Source: JBMTVN01 sp046047235
GTDB taxonomy: Bacteria; Verrucomicrobiota; Verrucomicrobiia; Limisphaerales; JAHDYP01
Direction of reading: 5' to 3'
Length of the DNA: 33,823 nucleotides
Assembly: GCA_046047235.1 (NCBI GenBank)
Contig: JBJOII010000034.1
Span: forward strand, 1-33,823
Below the pieces are notes generated by a model. That model was not told the DNA's origin. It searched no databases and saw nothing but the letters and a program-made list of their open reading frames with translations. Shown here in pieces: positions 7,926-14,748 of the stretch (position 1 is its first letter; every line of letters starts with the position of its first letter). The position numbers and the translations under genes are program-made.

Positions 7926-8789
7926 ATGAAGCACCAAACCCTCTCCCGCAGAAACGTAAGCCACGGCTTCACTCTGATCGAGCTGCTGGTCGTCATCGCG
8001 ATCATCGCCATCCTCGCCGGCATGCTCCTGCCCGCCCTCGCCAAGGCCAAACAAAAAGCCCATGGCATCATGTGCATGAACAATAACAAACAGCTCATGA
8101 TGGCCTGGCGCCTCTACGTCGACGACAACAACGGCCGCCTCCCCTACGCCTACGTCTCCGACAACACCAGCAATCCCAACTACCCCTTCGCCTGGGTCCA
8201 CGGCATCCTCAGCTACGATGCCGGTAACACTGCCAACTGGGACCCCACCAATACCATCATGGCCGGCGCCATCTGGCCCTACACCGGCAATACGCTAGCC
8301 ATCTATAAGTGCCCCGCCGACGTAGTCCGCGTCCGCCCTCCCACCGGCCCCTACGCCAATCAAACCATCCAACGGCTGCGGAGCATGTCCATGAACTCCT
8401 GGATCGGCATGAATGAAGGCGTGCATACCTGGTTCGGCGGCGCGGAGTTCCGCGCCTACCTGAAGGACTCCGATTTCGTCGACCCCGGTCCCTCCATGAC
8501 CTGGGTGCTCATCGACGAGCACCCCGACAGCATGAACGACGGCTTCTTCGTCATCGATATGCGAGGCTACCCCAACCCCGCCCAGGCCTCCCTTCCCGAC
8601 TTCCCCGCCAGCTACCACAACGGGGCCGGCGGCCTCTCCTTCGCCGACGGCCACGCGGAAATCCGAAAGTGGAAGGACCCCCGGACCACTCCCCGCGTCA
8701 CCCAACAAACCGTCCAGACCGTCAACCAAGCCAACAATCAGGACGTTGTCTGGCTCTGGGAACGCACCACCACCTTCGTAAATCCCTAA
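7926..8789 (+). CDS. Type II secretion-like pseudopilin, H-X9-DG family
   Basis: The 287-aa protein has a class III prepilin leader: HG/FTLIELLVVIAIIAILAG, with cleavage expected between G14 and F15 and Glu at +5 (E19), followed by the usual hydrophobic helix ending LLPALAKAKQKA. A C-terminal H-x9-D-G motif (H231 to D241-G242, in HNGAGGLSFADGH) is the hallmark of a pseudopilin group very abundant in planctomycetes, verrucomicrobia and lentisphaerae. Such proteins are cleaved by a PilD-type peptidase and assembled at the inner membrane; most have unknown roles. The frame opens earlier at a TTG (7902), but ATG 7926 gives the standard short basic leader. No secretion machinery gene is nearby. 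A strong terminator follows. Confidence 0.93.
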   Translation: MKHQTLSRRNVSHGFTLIELLVVIAIIAILAGMLLPALAKAKQKAHGIMCMNNNKQLMMAWRLYVDDNNGRLPYAYVSDNTSNPNYPFAWVHGILSYDAGNTANWDPTNTIMAGAIWPYTGNTLAIYKCPADVVRVRPPTGPYANQTIQRLRSMSMNSWIGMNEGVHTWFGGAEFRAYLKDSDFVDPGPSMTWVLIDEHPDSMNDGFFVIDMRGYPNPAQASLPDFPASYHNGAGGLSFADGHAEIRKWKDPRTTPRVTQQTVQTVNQANNQDVVWLWERTTTFVNP

Positions 8790-8815
8790 GCATCTCCCGC
8801 AAGCCAGAACAGTTC

Positions 8816-8846
8816 CCCCCGGGCCCTCCCCCGGGGGCTTTTCTTT
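8816..8846 (+). terminator. Intrinsic terminator after the pseudopilin gene
   Basis: An 8-bp all-GC stem, CCCCCGGG (8816-8823) with CCCGGGGG (8830-8837), has a 6-base loop and is followed by CTTTTCTTT. It lies 26 bases after the stop. On the other strand no T-run follows, so it acts in the plus direction only. Confidence 0.82.
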
Positions 8847-8856
8847 GCGACCAAGT

Positions 8857-9099
8857 CTAATCCCATAGTCGGACATACCAGTCCAAAAGATCCCTCGCCA
8901 AGTCAGAACGCTCATGGACCCACACCAGTGGCGCATAGAAAACCTCAATGGCCCGCTCCACCCATGGAATCTTCACCCGATCGTGAATCTTGACGGCCGG
9001 CCCCAGACCAACCACGTAGACGGACAGCAAAACCCCCACACACGCAGCAACCCACACAATCCGCACCATCCACTTCGGCATCGCCCCCGGTAGCTTCAT
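8857..9099 (-). CDS. Small single-pass membrane protein, unknown function
   Basis: An 80-aa reading frame with one hydrophobic segment (about residues 11-32, MVRIVWVAACVGVLLSVYVV), followed by a charged part with VERAIEVFYAPLVWVHE and an end DLLDWYVRLWD. The pattern of FYAPL and a C-terminal WYxxLW recalls small membrane proteins I associate with planctomycetes and verrucomicrobia, from memory only. It starts at ATG 9099, without a clear Shine-Dalgarno; internal ATGs at residues 7 and 11 are alternatives. It fills the gap between the pseudopilin terminator and the divergent lar operon, and no competing frame there looks coding. Function is not known. Confidence 0.6.
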   Translation of the reverse strand: MKLPGAMPKWMVRIVWVAACVGVLLSVYVVGLGPAVKIHDRVKIPWVERAIEVFYAPLVWVHERSDLARDLLDWYVRLWD

Positions 9100-9202
9100 T
9101 GACCAAAACCTGCACCCGCCTCAGCCACCTGGCAATGGCCTTGATAAAATCACCCCCCACTCCCTTTGACCTCCAGCCCGCTTCGTGGCATCGTTCGCCG
9201 CC

Positions 9203-9973
9203 ATGACTAAGGACCAGGCCACCGCCCTCCTTGAAAAGTTCCGCGCCGGCAGAGCCAGCTTGGACCAAGTGCTCCAAACTCTCCAGGCCGCCCCGCTGGA
9301 AGAACTGCGCTTCGCCGTCGTCGATACCCATCGCGCCCTCCGCCAGGGATTCCCCGAAGTCATCTTCGGCGCCGGAAAAACCCCGGCCCAAGTCACCGCC
9401 ATCGCCGCCAAACTCCACTCCAAAGGTCAACCCGTGCTCATTACCCGGGTCACCAAAGACCACGCCGTAGCCCTGCGGAAACGCTTCCCCAAACATACTA
9501 CCTACCACGAGGAAGCCCGCTGCCTCACGCTGCAGAAAAAGCCGCTCCCAAAAAGACAAGGCACAGTCGCCATCCTCTGCGCCGGAACCAGCGATATACC
9601 CGTCGCAGAAGAAGCCGCAGTCACCGCCGATATCATGGGCAACCAGGTCCAGCGCATCTTCGACGTCGGCGTCGCAGGACTACATCGAATTCTCAGCCGG
9701 CATACCGATCTCCTCCAAGCCAATGTCCTCGTGGTGGTCGCCGGTATGGAAGGTGCCCTGCCCAGTGTCGTCGCAGGCCTCGTCCACCGTCCCGTCATCG
9801 CCGTCCCCACAAGCATCGGTTACGGTGCCAGCTTCGGTGGCGTAGCCGCCCTCCTGGGAATGCTCAACAGCTGCGGTAGCGGCGTCACTGTCGTCAATAT
9901 CGACAATGGATTCGGCGCCGGCTACGCCGCCAGCCAAATCAACGCTCTCGCCCAACCTCCCGCCAACCAATGA
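9203..9973 (+). CDS. larB: Nickel-pincer cofactor biosynthesis protein LarB
   Basis: LarB (256 aa) carboxylates and hydrolyses nicotinic acid adenine dinucleotide to make pyridinium-3,5-biscarboxylic acid mononucleotide, the first step to the nickel-pincer nucleotide of lactate racemase. It has the AIR carboxylase/PurE-like C-terminal half: VAILCAGTSDIPVAEEAA (about 122-139), DVGVAGLHR, VVVAGMEGALPSVVAGL and VIAVPTSIGYGASFGG, all LarB signatures. ATG 9203 is chosen over the GTG at 9185 because it fits family N-termini (MTKDQATALLEKFRAG). TTGACC at 9166-9171 and CATCGT at 9189-9194, 17 bases apart, would start transcription almost at the ATG. Its last four bases ATGA overlap the larC start, a sign of translational coupling. 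Confidence 0.95.
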   Translation: MTKDQATALLEKFRAGRASLDQVLQTLQAAPLEELRFAVVDTHRALRQGFPEVIFGAGKTPAQVTAIAAKLHSKGQPVLITRVTKDHAVALRKRFPKHTTYHEEARCLTLQKKPLPKRQGTVAILCAGTSDIPVAEEAAVTADIMGNQVQRIFDVGVAGLHRILSRHTDLLQANVLVVVAGMEGALPSVVAGLVHRPVIAVPTSIGYGASFGGVAALLGMLNSCGSGVTVVNIDNGFGAGYAASQINALAQPPANQ

Positions 9974-11289
9974 AAACTCTCTACCTCGACTGCTTCAGCG
10001 GCATCAGCGGCGATATGTTCATCGGCGCCATGCTCGACCTCGGCGTACCTCTCAATCACCTCCAAGCCGAACTCTCCAAACTTAACCTCCACGGCTACCA
10101 CCTCCACGCCGCACGCGGAGAAAAATCCCAGATCTCCGGCATCAAGTTCGATGTCCATAACGACCATTCCCACGATCATGCATCAGACCACACCCATCAC
10201 CATCATCACCACGACCACGAGCACCCAGACCACTCGCACTCCCATTCCGAGCACCAACATAACCACGCGCATCACGACCACTCCCACCACCACGAACACC
10301 GCACCTTTGCCACCATCCGCACGCTGATCGAGGAAAGCCAGCTCTCCCCTTGGGTCAAGATACGCTCGATCCAAGTCTTCCAGCGCGTAGCCGAGGCAGA
10401 AGGCAAGATCCACGGACTCCCCCCCGAGGAAGTCCACTTCCACGAAGTCGGAGCCATCGATTCCATCATCGATATCATCGGAGCCTGCATCGCCCTGGAA
10501 TACCTCGAAACCCCGCGCGTCCTGTCCGGCCCCGTCATCGAAGGTACAGGATTCATCCGTTGTGCCCATGGACGCTACCCCCTCCCCGGCCCCGCCTCCC
10601 TCTCCATCCTCGGCGCCCGCGGCATCCCCATCACCCAATGCCAGGAACCCAATGAACTAGTCACCCCCACCGGCGCCGCACTGCTGGCCGAATTCGCCGA
10701 ATCGTTTGGCCCCATGCAAAACCTCGTCGCCAAAAAGGTCGGCTTCGGCCTCGGATCGCGCACAAACCAAACCCGCCCCAACGTGCTGCGCGCCATCCTC
10801 GGCGAATCCCCAAAGGCTCAAAGCTCTCTCGATTGGGAATCAGACTCAGTCTCAGTCCTCGAAACCAATATCGACGACCTGAGCCCCGAGATCCTCGGGC
10901 ACTTCATGCAACAAGCCCTCAACGCAGGTGCGCTCGATGTCTTCCATACCCCAATCCAGATGAAGAAGTCCCGACCTGGAACTCTCCTCACGGTCCTCGC
11001 CCCCCTCGAACATACCGACGCACTCACTGAACTCATCCTCCGTGAGACCTCCGCCTTCGGCATCCGACGCTCAATCGCCGAACGTCGCAAGCTTCGCAGA
11101 AACTTCACCGAAACCACCACCCCCTGGGGTAAAGTCCGCGTCAAACAGGGGCTCCTGAACCACGAGGTCATCCAGTCCGCTCCTGAATACGAAGACTGCC
11201 GAACACTGGCCGAACAAGCCGGAATCCCCCTGAAACAGGTCTTCCTAGCCGCCTCGTCCAACCCGACACCCAAACAGCCCAAAGCCTGA
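9970..11289 (+). CDS. larC: Nickel-pincer cofactor nickel insertase LarC, with His-rich insert
   Basis: LarC (439 aa) is the CTP-dependent cyclometallase that inserts nickel into the pincer nucleotide. It starts with the family signature LYLDCFSGISGDMFIGAMLD. Residues 63-110 are very His-rich (26 His in 48 residues), a likely nickel-binding or storage loop seen in other LarC proteins. It continues with HFHEVGAIDSIIDIIGA, GPVIEGTGFIRCAHGRYPLP, NELVTPTGAALL and the C-terminal half (VLETNIDDLSPEILGHFM, then IQMKKSRPGTLLTVL). In Lactobacillus plantarum larC is split in two frames; here it is one frame. It overlaps larB by four bases and is followed after five bases by the trm112-like gene. LarA and LarE are not in the window. 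Confidence 0.96.
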   Translation: MKTLYLDCFSGISGDMFIGAMLDLGVPLNHLQAELSKLNLHGYHLHAARGEKSQISGIKFDVHNDHSHDHASDHTHHHHHHDHEHPDHSHSHSEHQHNHAHHDHSHHHEHRTFATIRTLIEESQLSPWVKIRSIQVFQRVAEAEGKIHGLPPEEVHFHEVGAIDSIIDIIGACIALEYLETPRVLSGPVIEGTGFIRCAHGRYPLPGPASLSILGARGIPITQCQEPNELVTPTGAALLAEFAESFGPMQNLVAKKVGFGLGSRTNQTRPNVLRAILGESPKAQSSLDWESDSVSVLETNIDDLSPEILGHFMQQALNAGALDVFHTPIQMKKSRPGTLLTVLAPLEHTDALTELILRETSAFGIRRSIAERRKLRRNFTETTTPWGKVRVKQGLLNHEVIQSAPEYEDCRTLAEQAGIPLKQVFLAASSNPTPKQPKA

Positions 11290-11294
11290 TAATC

Positions 11295-11555
11295 ATGAGC
11301 AACCCCATCACCCCCGAACTCCTGAAAATCCTCTGCTGTCCCGAATCCCACCAACCCCTGCAACCAGCGGACAAAACACTGTTGGAGCGGCTTAACTCAG
11401 AGATCCAGAAGGGCGTCCTCAAGAACCGGAGCGGCCAAACCGTCACCGAACCCATCACCGAAGGCCTCCTGCGCCAAGACGGCCAGTTCCTCTACCCCTA
11501 CCGCAATAACATCCCCGTCCTGCTCATCGACGAAGCCCTGCCGGTGAAATCATAG
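11295..11555 (+). CDS. Trm112 family (YcaR/UPF0434-like) small zinc-ribbon-like protein
   Basis: An 86-aa protein with the Trm112/UPF0434 layout: N-terminal ELLKILCCPESHQPL, a variable middle, then GQFLYPYRNNIPVLLIDEA, which matches the Tyr-Pro-Ile-x-x-x-I-P-x-(L/M) end of the family. Bacterial YcaR-type proteins are small and of unclear role; eukaryotic and archaeal Trm112 activates methyltransferases. Only the first Cys pair is kept (CC at 14-15), so zinc binding is uncertain. It is third in the larB-larC unit, five bases after larC; a link to cofactor synthesis is possible but not shown. It converges on pckG with 27 bp between stops and no clear hairpin. Confidence 0.82.
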   Translation: MSNPITPELLKILCCPESHQPLQPADKTLLERLNSEIQKGVLKNRSGQTVTEPITEGLLRQDGQFLYPYRNNIPVLLIDEALPVKS

Positions 11556-11582
11556 AATCCAGCACACTCCCCCACGCCCCCC

Positions 11583-13358
11583 CTACAAACGGCTGATTAA
11601 AAGATGCCGCTCGTAGATGAACTCCTTGGGCAAGGTCCGACGCAGACGCATGAACAACTCCTCATGCATCAGCACCTCCCGCTGCAACTCTTCCCCATCA
11701 GTCGCCTGAAGCTGGGCAAACTCCGCCTCCCCAAACCCCTCCAAACCCTCCAGATCAAAGTCCTCCACCAAAGGCATCCACCCCAAAACCCCCTCCTCCG
11801 CGCCCACCCGGTAATGGCACCGGTCAACAATCCAACGCAACACCCGGATGTTCTCCGAAAACCCCGGCCATAAAAAACTACCGCCCGCGTCACGCCTGAA
11901 CCAGTTCACGTGAAACACCCGCGGCAAATGGCGAATCCGCTTCCGCATACCCAGCCAGTGCCGGAAATAGTCACCCATGTCATAGCCGCAAAATGGCAGC
12001 ATCGCCATGGGATCACGCCGCACCCCTCCATCCACCGCGCCCGCCTGGCCTCCACCCTCCGAACCCATCGTCGCCCCTACATACACGCCATGCACCCAGT
12101 TGAAGGCCTGAAATACCAAGGGAATGGTCGATGCCCGACGCCCCCCAAAAATAATCGCGCTAATCGGCACTCCCTCAGGCGCATTCACCTCGCCCGCCAA
12201 AGCCGGGTTGTTCTCCATCGGTGAGGTAAACCGCGCGTTGGGATGAGCAGCAGGCCTCCCGCTCTCAGGTGTCCACGGCTGGCCCCTCCAATCCACACAC
12301 TCCGCCGGCACATCCCCATCCTTCCCCTCCCACCAAATGTCCCCGTCCGGCAATAACGCCGCGTTGGTAAATAGGGTATTCCTCGCCATCACCCGTAATG
12401 CATTCGGATTGGTGGCAGTATTCGTCCCCGGCAACACCCCAAAATACCCCGCCTCCGGATTCACCGCATATAACCGCCCGTCAGCCCCAGGCCACATCCA
12501 CGCCACATCATCACCCAAGGTCTCCACCTTCCACCCGTCATAACGCTCAGACGGAACCATCATCGCAAAGTTCGTCTTCCCGCCGCAGCCCGGAAAAGCC
12601 GCTGCCACATACGTCGCTTCACCACCCTGAGGCGTCACCTTCAATACGGTCATGTGCTCCGCCATCCAATGCTCAGTCCGGGCCTGACACGACCCCAACC
12701 TCAGGGAATGAGACTTCTTGGCGAGCAACGCGTTCCCTCCGTAATTCGATCCGACCGAAATCACCGAGTTCTCCTGCGGAAAATGCGCGATGTAACGGCG
12801 CTCCGGATCCAAATCCAGACTACTGTGAATCCCCCGCAGGAACTCGCCCGCATCCCCCAACTGCTCCAAAGCCAACTCACCCATCCGCGTCAAAATCCCC
12901 ATGCTCAAAACCACATACAGGGAATCTGTCACCTCTACCCCCACCTTCGCCACCGCCGACCCCGGAGGCCCCATCACATACGGCACCACATACATCGTCC
13001 GCCCCTGCATGCACCCCTGTAGCAACCCCTCCAGCTTCCGGTGCATCTCCCGCGGCGCCATCCAGTTGTTCGTCGGCCCTGCATCCTCCTCGCTCTCAGT
13101 GCACACATAGGTGCACTCCTCCGCCCGAGCCACATCCTCCTCATGCGTGCGATGCAGATAACACCCCGGCCACTTGACCTGGTTCAGCTTGATCAAAATC
13201 CCCTGAGCCTCGGCCTGATCACTCAACGCATTCCGCTCACTTTCAGAACCATTGCACCAGAAAACCCGACTCGCCTCCGTCAATTGAGCAACCTCCTCCA
13301 CCCAGTCCAATAAACCGGTGTGCGCCGTGTTGCATGCACCAAACTTGAATCTAGCCAT
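11583..13358 (-). CDS. pckG: Phosphoenolpyruvate carboxykinase, GTP-type
   Basis: The enzyme converts oxaloacetate and GTP to phosphoenolpyruvate, CO2 and GDP, the entry step of gluconeogenesis. The 591-aa length and motifs fit the GTP family: GPTNNW, RTMYVVPYVMGPPGS, GSNYGGNALLAKKS, the P-loop FPGCGGKTNFAMM (about 255-267), GDDVAWMWPGADGRLYAVNPE split into metal and kinase-2 segments, FGVLPGTN, FGGRRASTIPLVFQAFNW, and VNWFRRDAGGSFLWPGFSEN. The P-loop is odd: the family text is FPSACGKTN, with a reactive Cys before GKT, whereas here that place is Gly and a Cys is one residue earlier. ATG 13358 is preferred over the TTG at 13388, giving MARFKFGACN. No strong Shine-Dalgarno is seen. No cofactor or carbon regulator gene is adjacent. 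Confidence 0.96.
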   Translation of the reverse strand: MARFKFGACNTAHTGLLDWVEEVAQLTEASRVFWCNGSESERNALSDQAEAQGILIKLNQVKWPGCYLHRTHEEDVARAEECTYVCTESEEDAGPTNNWMAPREMHRKLEGLLQGCMQGRTMYVVPYVMGPPGSAVAKVGVEVTDSLYVVLSMGILTRMGELALEQLGDAGEFLRGIHSSLDLDPERRYIAHFPQENSVISVGSNYGGNALLAKKSHSLRLGSCQARTEHWMAEHMTVLKVTPQGGEATYVAAAFPGCGGKTNFAMMVPSERYDGWKVETLGDDVAWMWPGADGRLYAVNPEAGYFGVLPGTNTATNPNALRVMARNTLFTNAALLPDGDIWWEGKDGDVPAECVDWRGQPWTPESGRPAAHPNARFTSPMENNPALAGEVNAPEGVPISAIIFGGRRASTIPLVFQAFNWVHGVYVGATMGSEGGGQAGAVDGGVRRDPMAMLPFCGYDMGDYFRHWLGMRKRIRHLPRVFHVNWFRRDAGGSFLWPGFSENIRVLRWIVDRCHYRVGAEEGVLGWMPLVEDFDLEGLEGFGEAEFAQLQATDGEELQREVLMHEELFMRLRRTLPKEFIYERHLLISRL

Positions 13359-13525
13359 AGATCTCTGTGGAAGTTCGCCACCCGCCAATCAGTAGCCACT
13401 CCGGCAAAGACTGTAAAAGCGGCAACGCAAGCTACGCCCCACGACCCCAAACCCTCAAGCCGAAAGCCCCCGCCCCCCGGGCCTTGGACACCCTGCGTCC
13501 CACCCCATGCAATACCCTCCTCCCA

Positions 13526-13720
13526 ATGAGAACAAAACGTTATCTGGACTCCTTCCACCAAAGCTCAGGCCGACTGATCGCCACCTTCGGATCCGCCCAA
13601 ATCATCCGGACCGAGCAAGACCACCTGGAGGTTCAAGGCGGAACTCAAGCCGATCGACAGGAAGCCCGCCTCTGGGTCCAACGCTTCCTTCGCAAACAAG
13701 TGACAGACTCCGGCAGGTAA
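13526..13720 (+). CDS. Small hypothetical protein, 64 aa
   Basis: From ATG 13526 a 64-aa frame reads MRTKRYLDSFHQSSGRLIAT, then a part with IIRTEQDHLEVQGGTQADRQ and the end EARLWVQRFLRKQ. It looks like a compact alpha/beta protein: basic N-terminus, a beta hairpin region and an amphipathic C-terminal helix, with balanced amino acids unlike the Pro/Ser-rich antisense frames of this window. It sits between the divergent 5' end of pckG and the 3' end of the DUF6807 gene. The frame is open further upstream, but that part is Pro-rich noise. No family is recognised with certainty and no function is proposed. Confidence 0.5.
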   Translation: MRTKRYLDSFHQSSGRLIATFGSAQIIRTEQDHLEVQGGTQADRQEARLWVQRFLRKQVTDSGR

Positions 13721-13746
13721 GCAGCAACCGCCCCCAACGACCGGCA

Positions 13747-14721
13747 TCACTGCACTTCCACCCCCACTCCCCCGGAATAGTCCCGATACCAACCCTGAAT
13801 CTCGCCAGCGCCGACCACCCCATCATGCATCACCAACCGATATCGCAACACTAACGGCACCCCCTTCACCACACCCACAGGCTCGCGCCCCGGATAAACC
13901 GGGTTCTGCATGCTCCTCGACCGACGCAACACCCAAAGGTCCGCAGGCGCCGGATTATCAGGATGCGAGAAAACCACCACCCCCGACTTGCCCCCACCAC
14001 CAAAGGAACCCACAAAATCCACCCACGCACCTGCCCTCACAGCCTCGTTCCGAGGGGTTACTTCTCCCTCCGCCCCCAGGAATCCCAAGTCGTCCGGACA
14101 TACCCAGCGCGTAGAAAAGCCTCCATACCCCTTGCTGTCCTCAGACCCGCCAATCCTCAATCCATCCACCAAAGCACACACCTCCACCTCAATATCCATC
14201 ACCCGACTGTGCTCCTCCCTCGGATAAACCTTCAGGCGCAATGTGTCGCGGGCCACTGGCAACAACTCCCCCGCGTCATCCCGATAATCCGGAGATCTCC
14301 ACAACACACTCGCCTCCAGATACCCCACCTCCCCCTCACTGCCAGCCTTCAGTTTCTCAAAAAACCACTCAAAATCCCGACACTCCCACGCATCCCCCAA
14401 ACGCACGTCGCCCACGCAGACCTGATGCCACGCCCAATAAACACCCCGCTGATGAAAATGATCCGGCGGCGCATCCTCAGTAATAACATTCCCCGCCAAG
14501 TCCCACACCGGATGCACATAGTGGTTCCGGGTATACTTCCCCCCAAATGACTTCGGCTCCCGCTGATAGAAAAGAACCTCCTGGCCGCCTTCAGAAAACA
14601 AAACCCCCTCCGCAGCCTCCTCGACCTCCACCGGGGCAGCCCTGACTCGCTCCACCCCAACCACGACCAAGCACAACCAACAAAACGCCCAAGCTCTAAC
14701 CAAGAAAATACGCTTTGTCAT
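13747..14721 (-). CDS. DUF6807 (PmoA-like) secreted protein
   Basis: The 324-aa protein begins with a signal peptide (MTKRIFLVRAWAFCWLCLVV, cleaved probably after VRA-A near residue 29). The mature part carries PDHFHQRGVYWAWHQV, the hallmark of DUF6807/PmoA family proteins, and later GFSTRWVCPDDLGFLG and VVVFSHPDNPAPADLW, also typical. The family is common in verrucomicrobia and planctomycetes next to glycan-degradation and dehydrogenase genes; the name PmoA comes from distant similarity to a methane monooxygenase subunit and should not be taken as function. Starts at GTG 14745 are possible, but ATG 14721 has AGGAG five bases upstream (14727-14731) and gives a standard signal peptide. It begins 27 bp after the dinG-like stop, so the two may share a transcript. 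Confidence 0.85.
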   Translation of the reverse strand: MTKRIFLVRAWAFCWLCLVVVGVERVRAAPVEVEEAAEGVLFSEGGQEVLFYQREPKSFGGKYTRNHYVHPVWDLAGNVITEDAPPDHFHQRGVYWAWHQVCVGDVRLGDAWECRDFEWFFEKLKAGSEGEVGYLEASVLWRSPDYRDDAGELLPVARDTLRLKVYPREEHSRVMDIEVEVCALVDGLRIGGSEDSKGYGGFSTRWVCPDDLGFLGAEGEVTPRNEAVRAGAWVDFVGSFGGGGKSGVVVFSHPDNPAPADLWVLRRSRSMQNPVYPGREPVGVVKGVPLVLRYRLVMHDGVVGAGEIQGWYRDYSGGVGVEVQ

Positions 14722-14748
14722 AGTCACTCCTGCCTCCACCAGCACCAG

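Noticed and set aside
10156..10299. A short tandem-like CAC/CAT run that could be taken for a DNA repeat or array
   Set aside because: It is in frame with LarC and encodes its His-rich loop; unit length is irregular, so it is not a CRISPR or satellite repeat.
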